NCBI GenBank assembly: GCA_037178625.1
Contig: CM074128.1
Span: 3,906,001-3,970,000, forward strand
Reading direction: 5' to 3'
Source of the DNA: Skeletonema tropicum
Lineage: Eukaryota; Bacillariophyta; Thalassiosirophyceae; Thalassiosirales; Thalassiosiraceae
Length of the DNA: 64,000 nucleotides
In this document: positions 21,999-32,366 of the stretch, one piece after another
How positions within the stretch are numbered: the first letter of the stretch is position 1
How the letters are laid out: the number at the start of each line of letters is the position of its first letter
The notes under the pieces: model-generated
What the model saw: only the letters and a program-made list of their open reading frames with translations
What the model was told of the DNA's origin: nothing
The model's database searches: none
Translations under genes and position numbers: made by a program

Positions 21999-23732
21999 TT
22001 ACTCGCCACTCACTCTCGCTCTGAGTTTATCTCTCAATGAAATACTGTCTTTGCCACCGGACGTATCTTTCGGCTTGCAGCCAAGGTATATGCATGTTAA
22101 CAACAGGATGACAAGGAGTGCATATTCGAATACCTTACTCCTCCAAAACCACCCAAAGAACTTCAAATAGTAAAGTTGGACATTGAACGTTTGGTTGACA
22201 GTGGTGTAGCGGGCATAATCCTGAAATGCGCTTGCGCTGAATTGAACCACAGGCAGAGCACAAAGCAACACGAGACCAATGTTGAAAAGGAACGATGACA
22301 TGTACGTCTTGTTCAATTTCATAGGATGGACTTGAAAGAAGAGGAACCGCAATCCGAATTTGAAGCACCCCTTCACTGCACAGATGAGGAGATAGAAGGA
22401 GAATATCGCCACACTCAGAACTCCGAGTAGATTGAACCAACTTTCAAACCATCGGAAGTACTGATTCAAGAAAGGAGTGACGGGTGGAGTTGGTAGCATG
22501 TACAGAATAATCTGCAGGACCCAACACAACGATATTATCAGAGCAACAATGCCACCCAACAGCGAGAAAATTGGAATCAACGGATTGTAATTTCTGTAGT
22601 TCGCCGTACAATTGGCAAACTCTTCTGCGTCCTCCTCCATCAAATACACAGCCTGTTTGAACTTGATCCACGTCTTTTTCTCTTCAGCCATCGCCTTTCG
22701 TTTTTCTCTCCATCCCATCTTATCATACTTCTGGGCGTTTTCTTCTTGCTCAATTTTGAGCAACTCACCCACATTGACCAGCTCATTCACTCGATCACGG
22801 AGCGAACGCTGAGCTTCAGCAAATTCCACAGCATCCATATGGTGCGGTCGGTTGACAAACGCAAGGATGAGATCAAGTGGCAATGCCGCCATTCCAATCC
22901 CACCAAAGCAGGCAAACAGGAACCACCCCATCCATGCCATGAGACCTGCATAAAACGTTGCTGGATTAATGCTAAGCTCGATGGGACTCATCTCAGAGTT
23001 TACAGTATTTGCGTTCAATATAGCCACATCTTCTGTCTGCATATTTGAGAGTTGATCCGCGCTGAACGTCGAATTGTACTCCTCACTAATGGAATAAAGT
23101 GGCCCCGCTGCAAAATCTGGCCCCGTCCAATCCCTTACTGGAATGGACGTAGAGTTCATGAAGAGATATGTCATGGCAAAAATCAATCCAAAAATAACCA
23201 CCACGAATGATTCGTAACATAATGCCTCTTTAAGCTTGGATTTGGGTTTGGCACCAACAGACGTCCCCGCCATGAGCATTCCATCGTCAGCTTCATAGTA
23301 GAAAATGCAGAATGGAATCAGGATAAATACCCAGGCTGGTATGAGCCAGTAAATAATATCCCAAAACAGAACCATATTCAGCCCTCCACAGACGGCAGTG
23401 TTGAAACCCTCGCATCCTATGAAACGATTGATAGATACATAAGAGGAGTGCAAAAAATGAGACATTGAAAATTTTTTACACAAAAGATGACAGATCAAAG
23501 CCTCTCATTATCTCACATACTCACCTGCAAAGTTGGAATTATTTGCCACATCTAGAGGCAAAAGGAATACAGTCCCCCCAGCCAACACAAATCCTAGTAG
23601 CACGACCAGCTTTGGGATGTAGGCATCATTTTTATCATCGGGGTGTTGGTATTTGACCACGAAATATAAACCTATCACGGAGAGGAGGAAAAACCCGACC
23701 ACAATCACGCAGATGAGGAAGATATCCGCCAT
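21999..23732 (-). CDS. LMBR1-like multi-pass membrane protein
   Basis: Two exons, 23732-23525 and 23416-21999, split by a 108 bp GT-AG intron, encode 541 residues. There are about nine hydrophobic helices. The N-terminal pattern of one helix, KYQHPDD, a second helix and LPLDVANN is typical of the LMBR1/LIMR family (lipocalin-receptor and lysosomal cobalamin-exporter relatives). A charged cytoplasmic loop around residues 240-310 (RSLRDRVNELVNVGELLKIE, then KAMAEEKKTWIKFK) separates two membrane halves, as in the family. Substrate or signalling role is unknown. It is divergent from the coiled-coil gene at 24148, with about 415 bases between starts. Confidence 0.85.
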
Positions 23733-24147
23733 TATTATTCAAGTGCCCACGATGGTAAGTCAACTGTGCAGCCCTCCTTTCGTTCAATCTATCACTTCAT
23801 TCGTTCATTCACACAAAAATTGATTGCATTGCATGGTGTGTCAGAGGATGACAATGAAGGTGACACATGAGCAGCGTCACCATACCGCCGGAAAAATTTA
23901 AAAATGCCGGCCGGGAAAATGTCCAAAAGTGTGAAAGGAGTAAAAAAATGTCAACGACGTACGTGTCTAAGTCGGGATTGATCTGAATTGATGCACATAA
24001 CAACTCCATGCTGTCCTCATATCTAATAGAGTGCTGTAGTAAATGAATGAATGCTTAGGGTGGGGATGCATCAGGCGAAGAAATTGATAGCTAGAGGCAG
24101 TCGATTTTTATTTTAGTGGTGGTGGCGGCGGATTGTGAAAATAAATA

Positions 24148-24867
24148 ATGGATTTATTCTCGCAGCGGCGGTCATCAGCAACCGGTTCAGTCTCCACAGC
24201 AGCGACTCCTGCCAGGACTAACAGTCTTTCTGAGCAACATCATCAGCTTACAGAACAACTCATCCGGCTAAAGTTTGAAATTGCCGAACAAAAGGGAAAG
24301 CATGGGGAGCTTCAATTTGATTGGCAAAAGCTAAACTCAGAGAAACACGCGATACACTCAGAGATTGTAGACACGGAAAAGGAATGTGCTTCTATTCAAG
24401 ATGAAACGAATCAGATACGAGTGGCACAAACAGAAACAAGGCAGCGCCTGGATCGCCTTGTAGAAGACAATATACCAGAGCAGAGGGCTGCGGATGAATT
24501 AAAAGCAGAGCATGAAACAATACAATCAGAATTACAAACAACCAAGGATAAAATTCACAATGTGAAAGCGGCAGGAGAAGAATTGCAAAAGACGATTTTA
24601 AAGATGAAAGAACATGCTGCCGAAATATCAACTGAGCGGGTCAAGCTCTCCACGCAAAGTGATGATGTAATAACTGAAATAGAAACTCTAAAAAAGGACA
24701 TAATTGCTATGCGATGCAACATACAACGCACAAAAGAGACGTCGGATCAATACGAAAAAGAACTTGCTGAGGCTAGAAAAGAGAATTTGATCCTGTCCAA
24801 AGAAAATCATGCACTAGAGTCCAAAATTGCTACTCGTGAAGAGTATTTGGAAAAGCACAAGAAGTAG
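24148..24867 (+). CDS. Coiled-coil protein
   Basis: An intronless 239-residue frame that I do not recognise. After a Ser/Ala/Thr-rich head of about 28 residues, nearly the whole protein is a heptad-type coiled coil with many Glu, Lys and Gln (LTEQLIRLKFEIAEQKGKHG through LAEARKENLILSKENHALES). It has no membrane segment and no motor or DNA-binding motif. A structural role, such as cytoskeletal or basal-body, is possible but is inference from the coiled coil alone. Confidence 0.7.
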   Translation: MDLFSQRRSSATGSVSTAATPARTNSLSEQHHQLTEQLIRLKFEIAEQKGKHGELQFDWQKLNSEKHAIHSEIVDTEKECASIQDETNQIRVAQTETRQRLDRLVEDNIPEQRAADELKAEHETIQSELQTTKDKIHNVKAAGEELQKTILKMKEHAAEISTERVKLSTQSDDVITEIETLKKDIIAMRCNIQRTKETSDQYEKELAEARKENLILSKENHALESKIATREEYLEKHKK

Positions 24868-25633
24868 TGTAGCTTACACTACACAGTTCAGAATCTTTGT
24901 ATGAATCTGATGTATTCAACATATGTGGACTTTCATCTCAAGACGTTTAACATCCCTGCATCTATTTTGATCTTCTGCTAAGTACATAAAAGAAGTAATG
25001 TTGTAAAATGCTGCTACGCGAGCCAACAGCCAACACTTTAACTACAGATATTGCATAAAAAAGTGACAATCCGATCCAGAAGAAAGAATAGTTTTGCAGA
25101 ATCTCGAATCTCCCGCTGACAGAAAACTTATAACTCTAACTATCTTTTTCTTGAAATAAATAATTGGTGTTTTTCTCTGAATTTGCTTGCATAAGTAAGT
25201 AGGTGTACTACCATCGCAACCAGAAGAAAGATTGGTTTTGCAGAATCTCCTTCTGATCAAAACTTATATAACTCTATCTTTCTTGATTGAAATAAATAGA
25301 ATTGGTGTTTTTCTGAAACTAAGAAAGTCCTACTCAAAAGAAGCATTTTTACTTGCTTTCGCTCCGTTATTAGACTCCGTGTTTTCATTTTTGAAAGGGG
25401 CAGTTCGCTGCAATCAAATCATGGAAGAGAGATACGGGGCCACTGGGAGTATCTCTGAGCCACAGTCAATGAAGTAGGGCGATTCATTGTGTAGACGGTG
25501 ATTATTGCGATGCAGTGGACGTATTAGTTGATTATATTCGGGGATAGCAAGGTCAAAGAGGCGTAGGTGAACCACGTTATTGCCCAATCACAGAAAAAGA
25601 AAAGTTGCCGGTGCCGGCAATACAAATTACAAT
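24868..25633. other. Intergenic region with a duplicated 100 bp block
   Basis: An imperfect direct repeat has copies at about 25076-25182 and 25220-25318. Both contain CCAGAAGAAAGA, TTTTGCAGAATCTC, ACTTATA and GAAATAAATA, then TTGGTGTTTTTCT. No gene is supported. The second copy lies about 300 bases upstream of the next start codon. Confidence 0.7.
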
Positions 25634-28600
25634 ATGACAACTCGAAAGAAGCAGCACACTACTCTTTCTGATCTCCTTGCCGACGATGTCCGAGACTATT
25701 TTCTCCGTGAGGGTGTTCCGTCATCACCTCCTCCGCCATCACGTCCTGAGGGCGGCAGGCATTCAAGGAGGAGACCCGGAAGATCCAATAGAGATACCGA
25801 TATGAAAGCAACAACTCCAACGCCGCAAGGAATGTGGAGGAGTGTGCCACCGTCGGAGATGACTCATCATTCCCCGTTGCAAATGGAGAATTTTGACCAG
25901 GATGATTCCATCATATATGAAAAACACTCTACCTCATCTGAGCAGTCCAATGATGCGCAAACACAGCAGAGAGGGCAGAACACAGCTGAAAGTCACACTA
26001 GAATCAATAGCAATGGAAGCCATAGTAGGAATGGTAGCAATGGAAGCCGTCAGATGCAGCAACACCGTCGGCATAGCAGCGGAAGTGGCAGCTTCAACTC
26101 ACGAGGGAGCACCTCTTCGCGTTTCAAGAGAGTATCAGCAGCCGATGCTGAATTCTTGCGTCGGTATGCCGAGGAAAGGGAACGGACGAACATGCGTATG
26201 CAGGGATTAACTCCACATTTGAATTATTCGCCAACCGCAGGTAATATATCTCCCCCTAGGCTGACCATCAGTAGCAATGCATCCACCCGCCCATACCATG
26301 GATTCAACTTATCACCACGTCCGCCAACTGTGACGGGCTCACATCGCCCAGGACTTCCTTCTATCGACAATGATGATTGGGAAGAAGACGACCGCATTGA
26401 ATTTCAAGATAGACTAAGGCAAAGAAGACGAGAGGCGCGGATGCGTGATAGACATCGAAGGAAACAATCAAGCATGGATGGTAGCATCAGTGGTTCAAGT
26501 TTTGTGAGACAAGCTACAGGTCTAAGTGTAAATGACACAATGGAATACAGCGTCAGCACTTCATCAGGATCCCAGTTCATGACCAACAGCCCAATCCAAT
26601 CGAATTCATCTGAACAGGAAAATAACAAAAAGAAGACTCGACATGTCCGTCCACTGTCGTACCTCTCAGCATCATCAGAGAGTGGCGGCGAGGCAGGAGA
26701 GGCATCTCAAGAGGAATCAAGGGGCAACAATGCCTACTTCAGTCGGCCATTACCTCCCGAACGTGATTCTTCTTCCGGCAGTGTACCACGTGGGAATGAT
26801 TCTCCTTCCACACGTGGAAATGATTCTCATGTATCTGGACATGATTCCTACTCCAACTATCGTCCGCCATCAGGAAATGATTCCTATTACAGCCGGGCAA
26901 CACCTGACTTTATGTTTACACCATCTCCTGTTTCTAGTTACAACGTGGCTGTGCAAAAGTTCATGGGTAGTGATACAAGCACTTTGCATTCGTCGTTGCG
27001 GGGCTCGTCCATCTATTCTGCCGCTTCGTCTAGAGAAAGGAGCTATGAAACAGAATATTCACCGAATGAATCCAGTGGCGTAGGTGGCTACATGCGGTCT
27101 CCTCAAGAGCGAGATGAAGAGTCCAGTGAAGGAAGCTACGACTCATATGATAGTGATGAGAGTAGCAGCTACACATCTGATAGTTATTATGAGAGTCATT
27201 CAGAATCACATGATTCAACATCGTCGTCATCTTCATCAAACCAATGGGAACGAGTAGCAAATGCAAGAAGTGATTATAGAGACACCAATACAGGTCGCCA
27301 CAATTATAGAGACATTGAGAGTGGTCGCCGCGACGAACATCAAATGCTTCTGAACAAGGGAAACACCAACTATTCTTCTTTGAACACTGATCAGGATACG
27401 AAAGGTCGCAGGAAGAACCGAGAACAAAAACAACGCAGAAAACACCGCCAAGAAAAGCTTAGGGGACCGCCTTTACGTTTAGATGATGCATTCGGCATGG
27501 TTTGGAAGAAAATACTCTCATTTCATGTGAAGCTGGAACTGTTGATTTCAAACATGCCATCATTGATTGGCTCTTTGGCTCTTGCTTGGGGTTCTCTAGG
27601 CATTGACTGGTTCAAGTGGTACGAAGAGAACGCCAGCGATTGTATTCCAACTGAATATCACAACGAAGCTTGCGTCTTTCCGGAGTTCCCTGGCTGCTTT
27701 GCTTGCGACACCTCGCGCAGGGGCTATCTGATCGCGTTGAACTTTCATTATCTATGCAGTGCAATTTCATTTGTACTTGCAAGTTTTCTGATTGGAAAGA
27801 TCTTAATAGCATTTCCTGTGGTGAGAGATGAACTTGCAAATCCAACAACGGCTGCCCCATTAGGTCTATTGTGTATGGCTCTGGATAAGTGCTTCGCTGG
27901 AAATTTCGGGCTCTTTGGGAAGGCTATCACGTTCATGTCAGCTTCAACACAATTAGTAGTTGCCATTTGGTAAGTTCATCATTTGTGATTAGCCGTCACG
28001 AAGCCTAACTTTCTCAGTTCAGCTCCTCTCAACTAACTGTAACTCTGCCTCGATCTTTAGGTTCATTTTCATTTCGGTCGTGTACAAGACACTACCTGAG
28101 CCAAGTTGGTTTCCCAACACGATAGGCATCGGACTGGGAGCAGTCAAGATGTTTTTGTACTGGACAATGGGTGGATACATCCTCTCTGGCGTTTCAATAG
28201 TGACCTTCTTCATGTTTTACTTTGTGGCTCTCTACCGCCTCCACACAAACGAGAAGATTTCTGCTGTCGTATGCTGGCTTCAACTCAGTGGCCCTGCCGT
28301 CGCGTTGTATGGATATTCCATCTTTAGTCAGGCCGGCAGCAACGAAGACGAATTGTTACTTTTGAACCCAGAATATAAGGCGCGTTTCTTTGCAGAACAT
28401 CGCAAGTACTACATGCCTTTGAATCATCTCCTGTTTACCGTTTGTATGATATCGATGGCATCAGCACTTTACTGCCTCAAGACGCGCTGGGCATCCTTCA
28501 GATCAAAGGAATTCAGTCCAGCTCATGTTGGCTTTTGTGCACCGCTGGCTTCTCACGCAAATGCTATCCAAGCATACAGAGGCGCTCTCAATAAATTCTC

Positions 28601-29262
28601 TCTATCACCACCAAATACTTTATACAAGGTAAGTGCAACATAATCATCTCTCACCACTTTTTTGACGAGTATTGTGTGAACTCACATATTTCGCTTGATT
28701 TGATTGTCATACCCAGAACTTTATCTACCAATACTGGTGCCTAAGCTTAATTTGTGGCACGGTACTGTCTGTGATTTTGACCTTCAAGTTCTTGAGGCAC
28801 TTGCCCCTTTGGTGCCAAATCGACGTGGAAGATGATGAGATACCACCTCCTCCAGATGAAACGATTTTAACTCGATTGCTTCAGAAGGGTGAGGCGGCAG
28901 ATGCAATGAATCAGAACTTTGTCAGTGCTGCTGTATTGCAAGCCAATGAATCTGGTGCTCTCGTCCGTGTGTTGAGGGATGGTAGAATGAAATACGTTCG
29001 TTCTCGACGCATGCCGTCCATGGGGTTCGATCCTATCATGAACACCTCCGAGTTCATGTCCGAGAGGGATCGTTTGATACAGCATATTTCGTATGCTGCA
29101 AAACCTACTCTTGACCGTGGTGGGATGACCAGTTTTGATGATGCTATTCGAGACTTTCAAGAACCAGAACGTATGCGAGCATCATCTCGAAGGAACAAAC
29201 TCAATTTCATGTCGTTCGATGCGGCTACACTGATGAGAGGGTCTTTTAGTTCCGATTTGTAG
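25634..29262 (+). CDS. TDT/SLAC1-like anion channel with long disordered N-terminus
   Basis: Three exons, 25634-27969, 28061-28628 and 28717-29262, with 91 and 88 bp GT-AG introns, encode 1149 residues. The ATG at 25634 is the first in frame. The first 610 residues or so are disordered: Ser/Arg/Asn-rich, with Asp/Ser repeats such as GNDSPSTRGNDS and an acidic Ser/Tyr tract. About ten transmembrane helices follow. The layout, including the ELANPTTAAPLGLLCMALD segment after a helix-RDEL loop, resembles the tellurite-resistance/dicarboxylate transporter family (TehA, Mae1, Ssu1, plant SLAC1). A cytoplasmic tail of about 160 residues ends the protein. Anion or organic-acid transport is inferred. 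The family call is moderate; the membrane topology is clear. Confidence 0.7.
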
Positions 29263-29442
29263 ACGCTATAGAATTGTGCGATAAGATATTATGTTCAATG
29301 TTTTTCTGTTACCAAAATGTTTGTTAGTAATAACTAGTAGTTTTGAAGTTAGGCGAAACAATTATGTACGATATTACTGTATGCACAACAATGGGTTCAT
29401 CGCTGCAGCTGCACTCTGCAACTTGATAAAACTGAATGATTA

Positions 29443-29904
29443 TTATTTGTTTCCCAATTCAAGTAATGAAGACGGCCTTCCATTCACAAGATCATCGTAT
29501 TGAATCTGTAACGCTTTTGTCTGCTTTGCGAGCTCAACCGCCTCTTCTCTTGCATCACCTTCTAAGACACCATTATTCTCTTTGACCAGGCTCTCCAGCT
29601 CGTCGGTAAGTTCAAATATCCGATCTTCCACCGATTCTGCAAGCATTGCTCTTTTCGTTCGCTCTTGGATGTCAAGCTTGGCGATTTCCTCTGCCCCTGC
29701 GAGACTAGCCATCTCCATTATATTTTCTTGATTCTTTTTGGCTGGTGATTGTTGACCTGCATCCTCTGGCATAGACGACAGGTGGAGCCCATTATTGCAT
29801 CTCACTGGTATGGGTGATTGAGCCAGCATGAACGAGTTTGTGCTCATGATGGACGAAAACATCGCCGTAGCGACGAGATTCAGACGTTTTCCAGTGATCT
29901 TCAT
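29443..29904 (-). CDS. Small organelle-targeted helical protein
   Basis: 153 residues in one exon. The N-terminus is a hydrophobic presequence (NLVATAMFSSIMSTNS|FMLAQ) compatible with plastid import. The C-terminal half is a predicted helical or coiled-coil stretch (AKLDIQERTKRAMLAESVED, then RIFELTDELESLVKENNG) with no cysteine or catalytic motif. I do not recognise the family. It starts head-to-head with the S9 peptidase gene, with 268 bases between the two ATGs. Confidence 0.65.
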   Translation of the reverse strand: MKITGKRLNLVATAMFSSIMSTNSFMLAQSPIPVRCNNGLHLSSMPEDAGQQSPAKKNQENIMEMASLAGAEEIAKLDIQERTKRAMLAESVEDRIFELTDELESLVKENNGVLEGDAREEAVELAKQTKALQIQYDDLVNGRPSSLLELGNK

Positions 29905-30172
29905 GGTGGTAATGATGAACTCTCAAAGCGAACAATGTGCTTCTTAGTCAAATGCTTGGCCGCGAGAACAATACGCTTATTATGGCCGAACAAACGCTGC
30001 GCGCCATGTTCAACAACATAACACACTGCAAGCTTCAAGCAAAACGTGGCGGTGAAAAAGTGAGCAATTCAATTGGGGGGATAGAAGGAGGGCAAGAGGG
30101 GCTCCCCGATCCCCATTTCCGCATCGTCATCGTCAGCATCTTTCACATCTTCTCTCACGAAAGATCTTCACC

Positions 30173-32293
30173 ATGAGAGCCGCCGCTGCCGCCCTACTAC
30201 CTCTTCTTGCGCGTGGCTTTCACCTGTCTCCTACGTCTCCTCTTGCGCGTGCTATTCGCTGCTCTGCTTCTCAGCTCTTCAGTTCATCCACCACCGCCAC
30301 TACTTCATCATCCACCATGATCGACAAGCCATACGGTGAATGGCTATCTCCCATCACATCCAAAGCCATAACCGCCGGATCCGTCAGACTCGGCGGCGTT
30401 CACTATTGCAATGGTGACGTATACTGGCTCGAGGGACGTCCTCAAGAAGGAGGCCGGAATGTATTGTGCAAGTATTCTCCAGATAGTGCTGATAAGAGTC
30501 AACGCAACGGGGTAGATGTGTCGCCCAAGGAGTCTAATGTTCGAACTAGGGTGCACGAGTACGGAGGTGGAGCTGTAGTGTTTGGAAAGAATGAGGATGA
30601 AATTTACTACTCGGAATTTGCAACACAGCGCCTATGTCACTTGTTGAAGGATGGAACGAGTAAACCTATTACTGAAGAAGGTGACAAGTACAGATTTGCC
30701 GATGGTGTTGTCTCTGAGGATGGAGAAGTAATCTATGCAGTTAGGGAAGATCATACCAAACCCGAACCAAAGAATGTCGTGAATGAAATTGTATCTATCA
30801 ATGTGAAAGATGGATCAATGAAGGTTTTGGCTACAGGAAATGATTTCTACTCGAATCCACGTGTGAATGGCAATCAACTTGCATACATTACTTGGAATCA
30901 TCCGAACATGCCGTGGGATGCGACCGAATTGCGTGTTACAACGCTTGACTCTACCTCCAACAAGTCCAGTGATCATGAATTGATTGCTGGTAGTGACGGA
31001 GATACATCTATCATTCAACCATTGTTTCATCCAGAGACTGGTGATTTATTATACATCTCTGATGAGAGTGGATACTACAACATATACCGCAGAGGATCTG
31101 ATGAATCAATTTTACCCATGGAGTATGACTTTGGTGGTGCGGCTCCTGGCTGGTCATTGGGACAACAAGGCTACACCTTTTTGAACGATGGAAGGCTTGC
31201 AGCACAATACAGTAAAGATGGAAAGTCTGTTCTTTTGGTTGCGAATGTTAGTGACAGCAGCAAGGCAGCATCAGATGTCGTTGAATATGGTAGTGACGAT
31301 GGACTCCCAATGATGTTTGGAGGAGTCCACCCTGGCGAGGGTGATGATATCTACTTTCTAGGTGGCAGTCCCAGCACAGCGTCATCCATCTACAAATGGA
31401 ATCTCCTATCGAAAGGCGAGGCATCCATTCTTGCCTGCTCCTCAGAGCTCTCTTTTGACGAAGATTTGATATCTGTGCCGAAACAAATTGAATTTCCCAC
31501 GACACTGGGAACTGCGTTTGGTTATTACTATGCACCAAAGAATGGAAAGTATACCTGTACTACTGATGCTGCTCCCCCTCTTCTTGTGAAAGCACATGGA
31601 GGACCGACGGCTTGCACCGGCACTTCATTCAACGCAGGCATTCAGTATTGGACAAGTCGTGGATTTGCAATTCTGGACGTTGATTACGGAGGATCGACTG
31701 GCTATGGAAGAGATTATCGTCGTAGACTTCGAAATTCGTGGGGAATCGTTGACATCGATGACGTGTGCGCTGGGGCTGAGTATCTTGTGAAAGAAGGATT
31801 AGCTGATGGAGATCGTTTGTGTATCGATGGAGGCAGCGCAGGTGGATATACTACATTGGGCGCCTTGGCGTTTAGGGATGTCTTCAAGGCTGGGACTAGT
31901 TTGTATGGTATTGGTGATTTGACTGCATTAGCTGGAGATACTCACAAGTTCGAATCAAGATATCTCGACGGTCTTGTTGGAAAGTATCCACAAGAGGAGG
32001 CTTTGTATAAAGAAAGGTCGCCTATTGAATCAGTAGACACTCTCTCATGTCCCATCCTACTCCTTCAAGGGGTGGAAGACAAAGTCGTGCCACCAAATCA
32101 AGCCGAGATGATGCACAATGCCTTGTTGAAGAAGGGTATCCCAACGTGCTTGAAGTTGTACGAAGGTGAACAACATGGGTTCAGAAAGGCCGAGAACATA
32201 GAAGACGCCCTTGACTCAGAGTTGGCATTCTATGGGAAAGTGTTTGGTATGGATATGCCTGAAGCGGTTGATATTAAAGTTTACAACATCTAA
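30173..32293 (+). CDS. S9-family serine peptidase (acylaminoacyl/dipeptidyl type)
   Basis: A single exon of 706 residues with a beta-propeller half (about 60-430) and an alpha/beta hydrolase half. The catalytic triad is visible: Ser555 in GGSAGGY, Asp636 in QGVEDKVVPP and His668 in GEQHGF. HGGPTA upstream is the usual oxyanion-loop region. The best fit is family S9C, oligopeptidases that trim short or N-acylated peptides. The first 48 residues form a presequence (LLPLLARGFHLSPTSPLARA, then a Ser/Thr run). A second in-frame Met at 49 (MIDKPYGEW) starts exactly at the conserved domain, so organellar and cytosolic forms are both possible; that is inference. Confidence 0.9.
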   Translation: MRAAAAALLPLLARGFHLSPTSPLARAIRCSASQLFSSSTTATTSSSTMIDKPYGEWLSPITSKAITAGSVRLGGVHYCNGDVYWLEGRPQEGGRNVLCKYSPDSADKSQRNGVDVSPKESNVRTRVHEYGGGAVVFGKNEDEIYYSEFATQRLCHLLKDGTSKPITEEGDKYRFADGVVSEDGEVIYAVREDHTKPEPKNVVNEIVSINVKDGSMKVLATGNDFYSNPRVNGNQLAYITWNHPNMPWDATELRVTTLDSTSNKSSDHELIAGSDGDTSIIQPLFHPETGDLLYISDESGYYNIYRRGSDESILPMEYDFGGAAPGWSLGQQGYTFLNDGRLAAQYSKDGKSVLLVANVSDSSKAASDVVEYGSDDGLPMMFGGVHPGEGDDIYFLGGSPSTASSIYKWNLLSKGEASILACSSELSFDEDLISVPKQIEFPTTLGTAFGYYYAPKNGKYTCTTDAAPPLLVKAHGGPTACTGTSFNAGIQYWTSRGFAILDVDYGGSTGYGRDYRRRLRNSWGIVDIDDVCAGAEYLVKEGLADGDRLCIDGGSAGGYTTLGALAFRDVFKAGTSLYGIGDLTALAGDTHKFESRYLDGLVGKYPQEEALYKERSPIESVDTLSCPILLLQGVEDKVVPPNQAEMMHNALLKKGIPTCLKLYEGEQHGFRKAENIEDALDSELAFYGKVFGMDMPEAVDIKVYNI

Positions 32294-32366
32294 ACATTTA
32301 TGGTATGGATAGAGTTAGAGTTATACATAATTTAAGAATTGTGAATGGTACCTACAACATTAATGA

